From positions 1 through 64,000 of the forward strand of contig DASZBX010000061.1 of assembly GCA_035943635.1 (NCBI GenBank): DNA of 64,000 nt, in the 5' to 3' direction. Within the stretch, counting starts at the first letter, position 1. Each line of letters begins with the position of its first letter. The position numbers and the translations under genes were made by a program. Positions 9,754-19,136 of this stretch are shown one piece after another. The DNA is from DASZBX01 sp035943635 (GTDB taxonomy: Bacteria > Actinomycetota > Actinomycetes > Streptomycetales > Catenulisporaceae). Under the pieces are notes generated by a model, which had not been told where the DNA came from, made no database searches, and saw nothing but the letters and a program-made list of their open reading frames with translations.

Positions 9754-11708
9754 GGACCGTGCGCAAGACCGGGGCCGGCACCAGGACCAGACCGGCCATG
9801 GTGCTGGCGCTGTGCGCCGCGCTGGCGCTCGGCGGCTGCGTGTCGCTGCCGACCGCCAAGAGCCCGGGCAGCCTGAGCTCGCAGACCGCGGGCCCGGGCG
9901 CGGACGTGCGGATCTGGCCGCAGGCGCCGAACGCCGCGGACAGCCCCAGCCAGATCGTGGAGGAGTTCCTGCAGGCCGCGGTCGCCACGGCGACCGAGCC
10001 GACCGGCGCGGGCCAGGGCCAGCCGCAGTTCATCGCGGACGAGTACCTGACCGGGCAGGCGCAGAAGAGCTGGGATCCGGGCGAGGTCTCGGTGTTCAGC
10101 AACCTGAACTCGGTCACCGAGCTGACCGACGGCGTGTCGTGCAACGGCGCGGACAACTGCTACGGATTCACCGGCAACCTGGTCGGGGACGTCGACGACC
10201 AGAGCATGTACACCGCCGCGCCGCCGGTGCAGAGCGCGGCCGCCGGGGCGACGCAGAGCGTGCCGTACGCGTTCCACGTCACCCAGAACGCCAAGCACAT
10301 CTACCAGATCGACCAGGTGCAGCCCGGATTCGGCGCGGCCCTGACCCAGGAGGACTTCGCGGCCTCCTATAGCAACTACAACCTCTACTACCTGAACCAG
10401 GCCGCGCCGACGAAGAGCCTGGTCCCGGTGCCGGTGTACCTGCGTTCCAGCGTGAGCGACCAGGCGCAGGCGACCACGCTGGCCGACGACCTGTTCGGCG
10501 ACGAGCCGTCCTGGATCGCCCCGATCGCCCGCAACTCGGCGGCCAAGCCGACTCTGAAGGCGCTGTCCATCCAGCCGAGCAACGGGATGGCGACGGTCGC
10601 GGTCGGCCAGTTGGGCGACTGCACCGGCAACGAGCAGGTCTGTTACAACCTCGCGGTCCAGCTGCTGGCCACGTTCACCGGGATCGCGTCGATCAACGGG
10701 GTGACGGTGTGCACCCCGGACGGCACCTGCTCCCAGGCCGTGTTCCCGAACGACCTGCAGTTCTTCGGGCTCGGCACGAACTCGCGGCTGCCGTCCACCC
10801 AGCCGGTGGCCTACTACCTGGACCCGGCCAGCCACCAGGTCTGGTCCCTGGCCGGCACCGGCAAGGGCCAGGCGGCGAAGGTCGGGGCGGCCACGGCGCA
10901 GTACGGTCAGCTGTCGGTGAGCCCGCCGAACACCGGCCAGAACCAGCTGGCCGCGCTGACCAATCCGGCCGCCACGGAGCTGTCGATCGGCTATCCGAAC
11001 TCGGCGATCAACCCGGTCCAGCACTACGCCGGCACCTCCGTCGGCAGCCTGTCCTGGGACGACTTCGGCAAGCTGTGGTTCACCGACACCGCCGCCGACG
11101 GCACCGTGCAGGTCCTGCGGATGGACACCTCCGGGCCGCAGGTCGCGGTCCAGCAGGTCGGCTTCATCGGGCTGAACCCGGACACCGCGGTCAAGAGCGT
11201 GGCGATCGCCCCGGACGGGCAGCGGCTGGCGGTGGTGCTGCAGGGACCGGCCTCGACGTACAACGTGGACCTCGGGATCGTGCAGCAGGTCCGGGGCAAG
11301 TGGATCGTGGACGTGGGCTCGGACGCGAACCAGATCGCCAACTCCTGGTCGAACGTGTCGCAGGTGGCCTGGCGGGACGGCACGGTGCTGGGCGTGCTCG
11401 GCTCCCCGCAGTCCGCGGCGGCCGACACGATCTGGGAGCTGCACAGCGACGGTTCGCAGGTGGTCGACCCGTCGACCCAGGAGCTGCTGAACATCGGGCC
11501 GCCGAAGAACCTGGTCAGCTTCGGCTGGGCGGCGAACGGGGAGCTGCTCGCGGCGACCCAGGCGCCGACCGCCGCGCCCGGGGCGACCGCGCCGCCGACC
11601 AGTCCGCCGGCCGCGGACCCGACCCTGCTCTCCTTCTCGAACGCCGCGATGGGCTGGACCCTGCTGGGTCCGGGAACCTTGGGAAACCTGCCCCCGGCCG
11701 CGCCCTGA
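9750..11708 (+). CDS. lpqB: Lipoprotein LpqB (MtrB-associated, GerMN and beta-propeller domains)
   Basis: The 652-residue lipoprotein has a short Arg/Lys-rich leader, a hydrophobic core and a lipobox LGGC, making C30 the lipidated residue. The middle contains a GerMN-like domain (around VAVGQLGDCTGN and INGVTVCT) and the C-terminal half reads as a beta-propeller with repeats such as VKSVAIAPDGQRLAVVL. LpqB binds the extracellular part of MtrB and tunes MtrA signalling in mycobacteria. The GTG start at 9750 overlaps the mtrB stop. Confidence 0.95.
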   Translation: MRTVRKTGAGTRTRPAMVLALCAALALGGCVSLPTAKSPGSLSSQTAGPGADVRIWPQAPNAADSPSQIVEEFLQAAVATATEPTGAGQGQPQFIADEYLTGQAQKSWDPGEVSVFSNLNSVTELTDGVSCNGADNCYGFTGNLVGDVDDQSMYTAAPPVQSAAAGATQSVPYAFHVTQNAKHIYQIDQVQPGFGAALTQEDFAASYSNYNLYYLNQAAPTKSLVPVPVYLRSSVSDQAQATTLADDLFGDEPSWIAPIARNSAAKPTLKALSIQPSNGMATVAVGQLGDCTGNEQVCYNLAVQLLATFTGIASINGVTVCTPDGTCSQAVFPNDLQFFGLGTNSRLPSTQPVAYYLDPASHQVWSLAGTGKGQAAKVGAATAQYGQLSVSPPNTGQNQLAALTNPAATELSIGYPNSAINPVQHYAGTSVGSLSWDDFGKLWFTDTAADGTVQVLRMDTSGPQVAVQQVGFIGLNPDTAVKSVAIAPDGQRLAVVLQGPASTYNVDLGIVQQVRGKWIVDVGSDANQIANSWSNVSQVAWRDGTVLGVLGSPQSAAADTIWELHSDGSQVVDPSTQELLNIGPPKNLVSFGWAANGELLAATQAPTAAPGATAPPTSPPAADPTLLSFSNAAMGWTLLGPGTLGNLPPAAP

Positions 11709-11725
11709 CCTGGCACTATGGAGGC

Positions 11726-12595
11726 ATGCGGGAAGATCGGCGGGGCGGGGACGCGGCGACGGCGGTGCGGGTGGCGAGGGCCGGGTTCTCGGCGCTCGCG
11801 GATCTGGCGCTGCCGGGGGAGTGCGCGGGCTGTGGCGGCCGGGCGGGCGGCCGCGGCGGGCCGGACCGGCGGCGGCCGGATCGCCGGGAGCCGGGGTGCG
11901 GGCCGGGCGTGTGTGCGGCCTGTGCGGCGGCGTTGGACCGGGTACCGGTCCGGGTGCATCCGGCCCGCGGGCGGGCCGGCCTCGCGGCGGTCTACGCTTT
12001 GGCCGCGTACCGGGAGCCGTTGTCCGATCTGATCGTCGCGCAGAAGGAGCGCGGCCGGCTGGATCTGGCCGGGCCGCTCGGCCGGATGCTGGGGACCGTG
12101 GTGCGGGCCGCACTGGCCGAGTGCCCGCCGGGCGGCGGGGACGAAAGCGGGTTATCGTACATTTCCGGCGCCGCGGACCGGCCGCAGGCTTGGGCCGGAT
12201 GGCGGATCTTGCTGGTGCCGATCCCCTCGAACCGGGCGGCCGAACGCCGGCGCGGGCACCGCCCGGTGCTCCGGATGGCCCGGGTCGCGGCCGCCGACCT
12301 GCGGCGCGAGGGTTTTCCGGTCCGGGTGCTGCGGGCCCTGCGGCACGGCCGGCCGGTGGCCGACCAGGTGGGCCTGAGCCAGGCCGCTCGGGCTGCGAAC
12401 CTGGCCGGGGCCATGCGGGTGACGCCGGCCGGGGTGCGGGCGCTGTCCGGCGGGCGGTGCGTCGTGGTCTTGGCCGACGACGTGTGCACGAGCGGGGCGA
12501 CCCTGAGCGAGGCGGCCCGGGCCCTCGGCGCGGCGGCGGGGCCCGGCAGCGGCCGGCGGCTGCTGGCGGCGGTCTTGGCCGGTCCGGTGCGGTGA
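11726..12595 (+). CDS. ComF family protein (phosphoribosyltransferase-like)
   Basis: The 289-residue protein has an N-terminal zinc-ribbon-like set of cysteines (ECAGCGG, then CGPGVCAACAAAL) and a C-terminal phosphoribosyltransferase domain with the PRPP-loop form VVVLADDVCTSGATL near residues 250-265. ComF proteins are tied to DNA uptake in competent bacteria, but in actinomycetes the role is unclear. GGAGG at 11720-11724 lies just before the ATG. It follows lpqB by 17 bases, the usual place of a comF-like gene after mtrAB-lpqB. Confidence 0.9.
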   Translation: MREDRRGGDAATAVRVARAGFSALADLALPGECAGCGGRAGGRGGPDRRRPDRREPGCGPGVCAACAAALDRVPVRVHPARGRAGLAAVYALAAYREPLSDLIVAQKERGRLDLAGPLGRMLGTVVRAALAECPPGGGDESGLSYISGAADRPQAWAGWRILLVPIPSNRAAERRRGHRPVLRMARVAAADLRREGFPVRVLRALRHGRPVADQVGLSQAARAANLAGAMRVTPAGVRALSGGRCVVVLADDVCTSGATLSEAARALGAAAGPGSGRRLLAAVLAGPVR

Positions 12596-13121
12596 GCGCG
12601 ATCGCCTTGGCCGGGCAGGGGAACGGAGTCACCCGCTCGGCCTACTTCGCCTTGCGTGCGCGGGTACTGCGCGGGGGCGGATCACGCAAGAGGCGGCCGG
12701 GTGGCTGTATTCGGTTCACCCGGCTGGCGGAGTTGGGTGGCCGGTATCTATCGCGGATGCCAACGCGGGGTTACGTTCGTCTCGTACCCGGGAACACGGA
12801 CGGCATGGTTACCGGAAAGGGGCAATCCCATGATCGCGACGGCACCCCCCACCGAACTGCGTCGCGGCCCGGATGTTTTCCGGCCCACATAGCGGTCATG
12901 GAACCCTGACCGGCAAATCCGCCGTTGTCCAGATATCAGCCGTCGCGCAGGAGTGGCGGATCTGGACCACCTGCCTCATCCGCAGCCGGAGGTGACCGCC
13001 CATCGACCGCACTTTCCCGCATCACCCCCCGCCAGACCGCCTGATGAGCGGCAGTGCCGCAGGACCAGCACATTTCGCGCCGGGTGTCGCAAGCCCGGCG
13101 TCGGCCAAGAAGGAGACGCGC
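12596..13121. other. Intergenic region upstream of hpf
   Basis: About 525 bases separate comF and hpf. GC content and codon bias fall here, and the only open frame I would consider is the short one at 12830-12892. No convincing promoter, repeat or RNA gene was recognised. The length is large for this compact chromosome and probably holds the hpf control region. Confidence 0.6.
12830..12892 (+). CDS. Possible 20-residue small ORF upstream of hpf
   Basis: An ATG preceded by GGAAAGGGG with good spacing (7-8 bases) opens a 20-codon frame ending in TAG; the peptide begins MIATAPPTELRRGP. The strong ribosome-binding site is the only support. It could be a leader peptide for hpf, a chance match, or part of the 5' untranslated region. 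No known family recognised. Confidence 0.25.
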   Translation: MIATAPPTELRRGPDVFRPT

Positions 13122-13844
13122 GTGGACATCGTGGTGAAGGGCCGCAAGGCCGAGGTGACCGACCGCTTCCGCCAGCACGTGGTGGACAAGCTCGCCCGGA
13201 TCGAGCGCTACGACGCGAAGGCGATCAGCCTCGACGTGGAGCTGTCCAAGGAGCACAACCCGCGGCAGGCCGAGCGGTCGGACCGGATCGAGATCACCAT
13301 GCGGACCCGGGGGCCGGTGATCCGGGCCGAGGCCTGCGCGACCGATCCCTACGCGGCGCTGGACCTGGCCGCCGGCAAGCTCGAGGCGCAGCTGCGCCGG
13401 GCCGCGGACCGCCGCCGGGTGCACCACGGCCGGCACGCCCCGGTCTCCGTCGCGGTGGCCACCTCCACCCTGGCCGAGCTCGAGGGCGCCGAGTGGGCCG
13501 CCGACGCGATGGCCGCCGACGCCGCCGAGGCGGCCGCGGTCGACCGCCGCGAGGACACCGCGGAGCCGGCCGACGAGAAGGACGGCAAGCACATGGTCTG
13601 CTCGATCGAGGTCGAGGGCGACGGGCCGCTGGTGGTCCGGGAGAAGGAGCACGCCGCCGCGCCGATGACCCTGGACCAGGCCCTGTACGAGATGGAACTG
13701 GTCGGCCACGACTTCTTCCTGTTCGTCGACGCGGAGTCCAAGATGCCGGCCGTGGTCTACCGGCGCCGCGGGTACGACTACGGAGTGATCCGGCTGCACG
13801 AGAGCGCCGACGAGGCGCACTACCTGGCCCACGCCGCGGCCTGA
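13122..13844 (+). CDS. hpf: Ribosome hibernation promoting factor, long form
   Basis: The 240-residue protein has an N-terminal HPF/RaiA domain beginning MDIVVKGRKAEVTDRFR, with SLDVELSKEHNPRQAERSDR in its core. An acidic Ala-rich linker at about 130-180 leads to the C-terminal dimerisation domain of long HPF (PMTLDQALYEMELVGHDFFL and YRRRGYDYGVIRLHE). Long HPF pairs 70S ribosomes into inactive 100S dimers in stationary phase or stress. The GTG at 13122 is chosen because AAGGAG lies at 13110-13115 and it matches the family N-terminus; an ATG at 13044 would add 26 unrelated residues. Confidence 0.94.
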   Translation: MDIVVKGRKAEVTDRFRQHVVDKLARIERYDAKAISLDVELSKEHNPRQAERSDRIEITMRTRGPVIRAEACATDPYAALDLAAGKLEAQLRRAADRRRVHHGRHAPVSVAVATSTLAELEGAEWAADAMAADAAEAAAVDRREDTAEPADEKDGKHMVCSIEVEGDGPLVVREKEHAAAPMTLDQALYEMELVGHDFFLFVDAESKMPAVVYRRRGYDYGVIRLHESADEAHYLAHAAA

Positions 13845-13865
13845 CCGCGCCGAGCCGAGTTCACG

Positions 13866-13902
13866 ATCCGCCGCCCTGCGCCACTTGCGCCGGGCGGCGG
13901 AT
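13866..13902 (+). terminator. Terminator after hpf
   Basis: Perfect 11-bp arms ATCCGCCGCCC and GGGCGGCGGAT enclose 15 bases, starting 21 bases after the hpf stop. No T-run follows, as is common for actinomycete terminators. The remainder of the 310-base gap up to 14154 holds no gene that I can support; it probably contains the promoter of the response-regulator gene. Confidence 0.7.
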
Positions 13903-14154
13903 TCGTGGACCGGACCGGGCTGGACCGGTTCCATGCCTTAAGACGGGTCTTCCGCCCCCGTCGGCGGACCGTACGCTGGGAGTGGCGTTCCCGGTAAACC
14001 ATCTGGTTGGGAGCACGGTAAGTCATCCGATGAGAACCAAGTGTGGACAGGCCCCGCCACTACCACTGCGGGGCCGGTGCGCGCTAGTATCAGTAACCGC
14101 CGATAACGTGCGATGATGGTCTGATTACCAAGCGTGAGGCAAGAGGGGTGGGAA

Positions 14155-14841
14155 GTGGTAGAGACGATCCGGGTCCTCCTGGTAGACGATCATGAGCTGT
14201 TGCGGCGCGGCCTGGACATAGTCCTCCAACAGGAAGCTGACATCGAGGTCGTCGGCGAGGCGGGCAACGGCCGGGACGCGGTGAGCAAGGCCGCCGAACT
14301 CAAGCCGGACGTGGTGCTGCTGGACGTGCGGATGCCCGCGCACGGCGGGATCAGCGGCGGGATCGAGGCCGCCGCCGCGATCAAGGCGGCCACCCCCGGC
14401 ACCCGGATCATCATGCTGACCATGAGCGACGAGGAGGCCGACCTCTACGACGCGATCAAGGCCGGGGCCACCGGGTACCTGCTCAAGGAGATCCCGCCGC
14501 ACGAGATCGCCGCCTCGATCCGGGCCGCGATGGGCGGGCAGTCGCTGATAACCCCCTCGATGGCGACCAAGCTGCTGACCGAGTTCGCCACCATGGCCAA
14601 GCAGGGGGATGAGCGCAAGGACGAGGCCCCGCCGGTGCCCAAGCTCTCCGGGCGCGAGCTGGAGGTGCTGCGGCTGATCGCCACCGGCGCGAACAACGGC
14701 AAGATCGGCAAGGTCCTGTTCATCAGCGAGAACACCGTGAAGAACCACGTGCGCAGCATCCTGGAGAAGCTCCAGTCGCACTCCCGGGTCGAGGCCGTGC
14801 TGTACGCGGTGCGGGAGAAAATCCTCGATCTGCCGGAGTGA
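14155..14841 (+). CDS. Orphan LuxR/NarL-family response regulator
   Basis: The 228-residue regulator has a receiver domain with DD at residues 11-12, phospho-acceptor D57 in VVLLDVRMP and the lysine of YLLKEI. A LuxR-type helix-turn-helix follows (LSGRELEVLRLIATGANNGKIGKVLFISENTVKNHVR, split here as SGRELEVLRLIATGANN and FISENTVKNHVRSILEKL). No histidine kinase is adjacent, so it is an orphan. In related actinomycetes a similar regulator sits next to hpf. GAGGGGTGG before the GTG at 14155 favours it over the GTG at 14134, which lacks a ribosome-binding site. Target genes are unknown. Confidence 0.9.
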   Translation: MVETIRVLLVDDHELLRRGLDIVLQQEADIEVVGEAGNGRDAVSKAAELKPDVVLLDVRMPAHGGISGGIEAAAAIKAATPGTRIIMLTMSDEEADLYDAIKAGATGYLLKEIPPHEIAASIRAAMGGQSLITPSMATKLLTEFATMAKQGDERKDEAPPVPKLSGRELEVLRLIATGANNGKIGKVLFISENTVKNHVRSILEKLQSHSRVEAVLYAVREKILDLPE

Positions 14842-14884
14842 ATCCGACCCACCGCGTGGAAACCGGCTAATCTCAGCGCTTGTG

Positions 14885-16015
14885 ATGACAGGTCAGTCGA
14901 TCGCCGGTCGGGTACTGAGCAGATCAGACATCGGAATGATGATCGCGGCGGCGGCGTTCACCGTCGCCTCCCCCCTCGTGGTCGGCGCCGGCAGCCTGGT
15001 GCCGTTCCTGGTCGCGGCCGTGGCGGTGGCGCTGCTGGCGGCTCTGGTCGGCCGGGCGGTGGACCACCTCGCCGACCGGCTCGGCGCCGGGGCGGTGGGC
15101 GTGCTGCAGTCCGCCCTGGGCAACCTGCCGGAACTGTTCATCTGCATCTTCGCCCTGCGCGCCGGGCTGACCGAGGTGGTCACCAGTGCCCTGATCGGGT
15201 CGATCCTGGGCAACCTGCTGCTGGTGCTGGGCCTGGCCTTCCTGGTCGGCGGCCGGCGCAACGGAGTACTGCGGTACTCCCAGGGCCGGGCCCGGATGAT
15301 CATGTCCCTGATGATCCTGTCGGTGGCCGCGATGATAGTGCCCTCACTGGCCAGCTACGTGCACAGTCCGGCCGCCGGGCACGAGATCGGGCTGTCCCGG
15401 ATCACCGCCGTGGTGCTGCTGCTCGTCTTCGCCGCCTCGATCCCGGCCTCGCTGCGCCGGGAGGACCCGCAGGGCCCGGACGGGCCGCAGTCCACCTCGG
15501 CCGAGGAGTCCGCCGCGGCCCGGGCCGGGGAGCACGAGCAGGAGGGCGGCAACCGCTGGCCGCTGGCCTTCGCGATCGCGATGCTGGCGGTCACCGGGGT
15601 ACTGGCCGCATACGTCTCCGACCTCTTCGTCGACGGGCTGCAGCCGGCCCTGGGCGCCCTGCACATCTCCCAGGCCTTCGCCGGCCTGGTCGTGGTGGCC
15701 ACGGCCGGGAACGCGGTGGAGAACGCGGTCGGGGTGAAGCTGGCCTGGCAGAACCAGGCCGACCACGCGCTGTCGGTCGTGCTCAACAGCCCGCTGCAGA
15801 TCGCCCTGGTGCTGGCCCCGGTGCTGGTGCTGATCTCGCCGCTGATCGGCGGGGCCGCGTTCACCCTGGTCTTCGCCCCGATGCTGGTGGCCGCGATGAC
15901 CCTGTCCACGGTCGCGGTGGCCTTCCTGGTCGCCGACGGGGAGTCGGACTGGCTGGAGGGGGCCACCATGGTCGGGCTCTACGTCCTGCTCGCCGCGGCC
16001 TTCTGGTGGGGCTGA
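14885..16015 (+). CDS. Cation/proton antiporter, CaCA (Cax-like) family
   Basis: The 376-residue polytopic protein has two homologous halves of about five helices each. The alpha-repeat signatures are visible: QSALGNLPELFICIFALRAG with SILGNLLLV in the first half, and VVATAGNAVENAVGVKLAWQ with VVLNSPLQIALVL in the second. The acidic GNxxE residues are those that coordinate Ca2+ in CAX exchangers. A charged, hydrophilic loop (REDPQGPDGPQ to HEQEGGNRW) separates the halves. It likely exports Ca2+ or another divalent cation in exchange for protons. A GTG directly upstream (14882) is an alternative start. Confidence 0.9.
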   Translation: MTGQSIAGRVLSRSDIGMMIAAAAFTVASPLVVGAGSLVPFLVAAVAVALLAALVGRAVDHLADRLGAGAVGVLQSALGNLPELFICIFALRAGLTEVVTSALIGSILGNLLLVLGLAFLVGGRRNGVLRYSQGRARMIMSLMILSVAAMIVPSLASYVHSPAAGHEIGLSRITAVVLLLVFAASIPASLRREDPQGPDGPQSTSAEESAAARAGEHEQEGGNRWPLAFAIAMLAVTGVLAAYVSDLFVDGLQPALGALHISQAFAGLVVVATAGNAVENAVGVKLAWQNQADHALSVVLNSPLQIALVLAPVLVLISPLIGGAAFTLVFAPMLVAAMTLSTVAVAFLVADGESDWLEGATMVGLYVLLAAAFWWG

Positions 16016-16117
16016 GCCGGGGCCCGGCCGAGGGCTCGCCGGGCGTCGGCGATTATCGGGAGGCACACCCGCCTCCGGTTGTGGCACACTGATTGCCGGT
16101 GCCGTCACGCACCGCGA

Positions 16118-16189
16118 TCCGCCGTGGAGTAATTGGCAACTCGGCAGGTTTTGGTCCTGTTGTTCCAGGTTCGAGTCCTGGCGGCGGAG
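16118..16189 (+). tRNA. tRNA-Gln (anticodon UUG)
   Basis: The 7-bp acceptor stem is TCCGCCG (16118-16124) with CGGCGGA (16182-16188), discriminator G16189. The anticodon stem GCAGG/CCTGT encloses loop TTTTGGT, giving anticodon TTG (reads CAA). The T arm GTTCGAGTC is canonical. The 3' CCA is not encoded. A tRNA-Gln gene just before glmU is a conserved arrangement in actinomycetes. Confidence 0.96.
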
Positions 16190-16310
16190 CAGTTCGAGGG
16201 AATCCGGCCGGACGGCCCGGTCCGGTGCGCGGTCCGGGCCCGGCCCGGCCGGTTTTGGCTATAGGCTCGCTGAAGTCCGCACCAGCCGCCGATGCCCCGA
16301 GGAGACCGGG

Positions 16311-17819
16311 TTGTCCGCCACGCCCGCAGCAGCCGAGACCGTCCACCCCGCCGCCGTGATCGTCCTGGCCGCCGGCGAGGGCACCCGGATGAAGTCCGCC
16401 ACCCCCAAGGTCCTGCACACCCTGTGCGGCCGCCCGATGCTCGGGCACGTGGTCGCGGCCGCCCGCGACCTGGCCCCGGAGCGGCTGGTCGTGGTGGTCG
16501 GACACGGGCGCGAGCAGGCCGCCGCGTACCTGGCCGGCTTCGACCCGGCCGCCCGGCCGGTCGTGCAGGAGGTGCAGAACGGCACCGGGCACGCGGTCCG
16601 GGTGGCCCTGGACGCCCTGGTGCAGACCGACGGCGAGCTCGACGGCACGGTCCTGGTGGTCTTCGGCGACACCCCGCTGCTGACCGCCGCGACCATGGCC
16701 CGGCTGACCGCCGAGCACCAGCGTTCCGGCAACGCGGTGACCGTGCTGACCACGAAGGTGGCGGACCCGACCGGCTACGGCCGGATCCTGCGCGGCCCGG
16801 GCGGCGAGGTGCTCGGCACGGTCGAGCAGCGGGACGCGACCGAGGAGCAGCGCGCGATCACCGAGATCAACTCCGGGGTGCAGGCCTACGACGCGAAACT
16901 GCTGCGCTTCGGCCTGTCCCAGCTGACCACCGCGAACGCCCAGGGCGAGGAGTACCTGACCGACGTGCTCGGGATCCTGGCCGCGGCCGGCCACCCGGTC
17001 GGCGCCTACCTGACCCCGGACCACGACGAGGTGACCGGCGTCAACGACCGGGTCCAGCTGGCCCAGCTGCGCCGGGTGATGAACGCGCGGCTGACCGAGC
17101 ACTGGATGCGCGAGGGCGTGTCGATCATCGACCCGGCCACCACCTGGATCGACGTCCAGGTCCGGCTGGAGCGCGACGCGGTGCTGCACCCGAACACCCA
17201 GTTGCACGGCCAGACCGTGATCGGCGAGGGCGCCGAGATCGGCCCGAACTGCACCCTGACCGACACCCTGGTCGGGCCGCGGGCGTGGGTGTCCAACGCG
17301 ACCACCAAGGGCGCCGAGATCGGCGAGCAGGCGAGCGTCGGGCCGTACACGTACCTGCGCGAGGGCACGAAGCTGGGCCGCAAGGCCAAGGCGGGCGGCT
17401 TCGTGGAGATGAAGAAGGCCGTCGTGGGCGACGACTCGAAGGTGCCGCACCTGTCCTACGTCGGGGACGCGCAGATCGGGGTCGGCTGCAACATCGGCGC
17501 GGGCGTGATCACCGCGAACTACGACGGGGTGAACAAGTTCCGGACCGAGATCGGCGACTACGTGTTCGTCGGCACCGACAGCGTCCTGGTCGCTCCGGCG
17601 CAGCTGGCGGACGGCTCGTACGTCGCGGCCGGCTCGGCGGTGGTGCAGCCGGTGCCCCCGGGCGCGCTGGCCGTGGGCCGGGCCCGGCAGCGCAACATCG
17701 AGGGCTACGTGGAGCGCAAGCGCCCGGACGGCCCGGCTGCGGCGGCCGCCCGGGCGGCCCGGGCCGCGGCGGCGCAGCCGGGCCCGGCGTCCGATTCGGC
17801 GCGGCCTGACCCGGTGTGA
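16311..17819 (+). CDS. glmU: Bifunctional GlmU: N-acetylglucosamine-1-phosphate uridyltransferase / glucosamine-1-phosphate acetyltransferase
   Basis: This 502-residue enzyme makes UDP-GlcNAc for peptidoglycan. The N-terminal uridyltransferase domain has the nucleotide-binding loop LAAGEGTRMKS, VQNGTGHAV and FGDTPLL. The C-terminal left-handed beta-helix acetyltransferase domain shows hexapeptide repeats (VIGEGAEIGPNCTL) and the active-site region NYDGVNKFRTEIGDYVFVGT. An Ala/Pro-rich tail of about 35 residues ends the protein. The TTG start at 16311 is supported by GAGGAGA a few bases upstream; no better ATG or GTG keeps the domain intact. Confidence 0.97.
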   Translation: MSATPAAAETVHPAAVIVLAAGEGTRMKSATPKVLHTLCGRPMLGHVVAAARDLAPERLVVVVGHGREQAAAYLAGFDPAARPVVQEVQNGTGHAVRVALDALVQTDGELDGTVLVVFGDTPLLTAATMARLTAEHQRSGNAVTVLTTKVADPTGYGRILRGPGGEVLGTVEQRDATEEQRAITEINSGVQAYDAKLLRFGLSQLTTANAQGEEYLTDVLGILAAAGHPVGAYLTPDHDEVTGVNDRVQLAQLRRVMNARLTEHWMREGVSIIDPATTWIDVQVRLERDAVLHPNTQLHGQTVIGEGAEIGPNCTLTDTLVGPRAWVSNATTKGAEIGEQASVGPYTYLREGTKLGRKAKAGGFVEMKKAVVGDDSKVPHLSYVGDAQIGVGCNIGAGVITANYDGVNKFRTEIGDYVFVGTDSVLVAPAQLADGSYVAAGSAVVQPVPPGALAVGRARQRNIEGYVERKRPDGPAAAAARAARAAAAQPGPASDSARPDPV

Positions 17820-17972
17820 CCCGGTATCGGTGACCGACAGGTGAACGAGGCCGGTCCGGCCACCGAACGCCGGTCTGCCGGCTGGCTGGTCTGTGGCACC
17901 ATAAACTCGGGGATACCGCGCCGCCGGCGGGTGTCAACGAGCACGGCCAACTAACACAGGGAGCACCTCGAC

Positions 17973-18950
17973 GTGACCGGGATCAAGACCACCGGCCAGA
18001 AGAAGCTGATGTTGTTCTCCGGGCGGGCCCACCCGGAGCTGGCGCAGGAGGTGGCGCGCGAGCTCGGGGTCGAGCTGGCCCCGACCACCGCCCGGGACTT
18101 CGCCAACGGCGAGATCTACGTCCGGTTCGAGGAGTCCGTCCGAGGGTCGGACGCCTTCGTGCTGCAGAGCCACACGGCGCCGATCAACCAGTGGATCATG
18201 GAGCAGCTGATCATGGTGGACGCGCTCAAGCGCGCCTCGGCCAAGCGGATCACCGTGATCATGCCGTTCTACGGTTACGCCCGCCAGGACAAGAAGCACC
18301 GCGGCCGCGAGCCGATCTCGGCCCGGCTGATGGCCGACCTGTTCAAGCAGGCCGGGGCGGACCGGCTGATAGCGGTCGACCTGCACACCGACCAGATCCA
18401 GGGCTACTTCGACGGCCCGGTCGACCACCTGTGGGCGATGCCCCTGCTGGTCGACTACATCCGCAACAACATCGACCACGACCGGCTGACCATCGTCTCC
18501 CCGGACGCGGGCCGGGTGAAGGTCGCGGACAAGTGGAGCGACAAGCTGGCCGCCCCGCTGGCGATCGTGCACAAGCGGCGCGACCTGAAGGTGGCCAACC
18601 AGGTCTCGGTGCACGAGGTGGTCGGCGAGATCAAGGACCGGGTCTGCGTCCTGGTCGACGACATGATCGACACGGCCGGCACGATCTGCGCGGCCGCCGA
18701 GGCCCTGCACGACGCGGGCGCGGCCGAGGTGATCGTGGTCTCCACCCACGCGGTGCTGTCCGGCCCGGCGGTGGACCGGCTGAAGAACTCCTCCATAACG
18801 CGGGTCGTGGTCACCGACACCCTGCCGATCCCCTCGGACCGTCGCTTCGACAAGCTCACCGTGCTCTCGATCGCCCCGATCGTGGCCCGGGCGATCACCG
18901 AGGTGTTCGAGGACGGCTCCGTCACCTCGATGTTCGAGAACGACGAGTGA
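17973..18950 (+). CDS. prs: Ribose-phosphate pyrophosphokinase (PRPP synthetase)
   Basis: The 325-residue class I PRPP synthetase converts ribose-5-phosphate and ATP to PRPP for nucleotide, histidine and tryptophan synthesis. Conserved regions are SGRAHPELAQEVA at the N-terminus, YGYARQDKKHRGREPISARL, the pyrophosphate/metal-binding AVDLHTDQIQGYF, and the PRPP loop VCVLVDDMIDTAGTI. The GTG start at 17973 has CAGGGAG about ten bases upstream. It is 153 bases downstream of glmU, the usual neighbour. Confidence 0.97.
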   Translation: MTGIKTTGQKKLMLFSGRAHPELAQEVARELGVELAPTTARDFANGEIYVRFEESVRGSDAFVLQSHTAPINQWIMEQLIMVDALKRASAKRITVIMPFYGYARQDKKHRGREPISARLMADLFKQAGADRLIAVDLHTDQIQGYFDGPVDHLWAMPLLVDYIRNNIDHDRLTIVSPDAGRVKVADKWSDKLAAPLAIVHKRRDLKVANQVSVHEVVGEIKDRVCVLVDDMIDTAGTICAAAEALHDAGAAEVIVVSTHAVLSGPAVDRLKNSSITRVVVTDTLPIPSDRRFDKLTVLSIAPIVARAITEVFEDGSVTSMFENDE

Positions 18951-18984
18951 CCCGGGGTAGACTGCTGCCCATCGCCCGGCGAGG

Positions 18985-19034
18985 GAGCGGTCGGCCGTGC
19001 CTGGATCTCCAGGACACGCGGTGCCGACCGACTC
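18985..19034 (+). terminator. Strong nested hairpin between prs and rplY
   Basis: GGTCGGC (18989-18995) pairs with GCCGACC (19023-19029); inside, CGTG pairs with CACG and CTGG with CCAG around the loop ATCT. GAG/CTC can extend the base. No T-run follows. It may terminate prs transcription or form the 5' leader of rplY; the sequence alone cannot decide. Confidence 0.5.
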
Positions 19035-19136
19035 CGTGATCGACGTGCTGATCGAGGGACCGGGTTTCTTCCGAACCGGGTGTGTCGATTCGCCTGATCA
19101 AGCAACCGGCCGTATCGACACCACCCAGGAGGAAAC

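Noticed and set aside
12656..12892. 78-codon open frame between comF and hpf
   Set aside because: Codon use does not fit and it has no ribosome-binding site; only the last 20 codons have one, listed separately with low confidence.
16118..16189. tRNA-Gln as an integration site for a mobile element
   Set aside because: No integrase and no repeat of the tRNA 3' end was seen nearby; glmU follows in the normal order.
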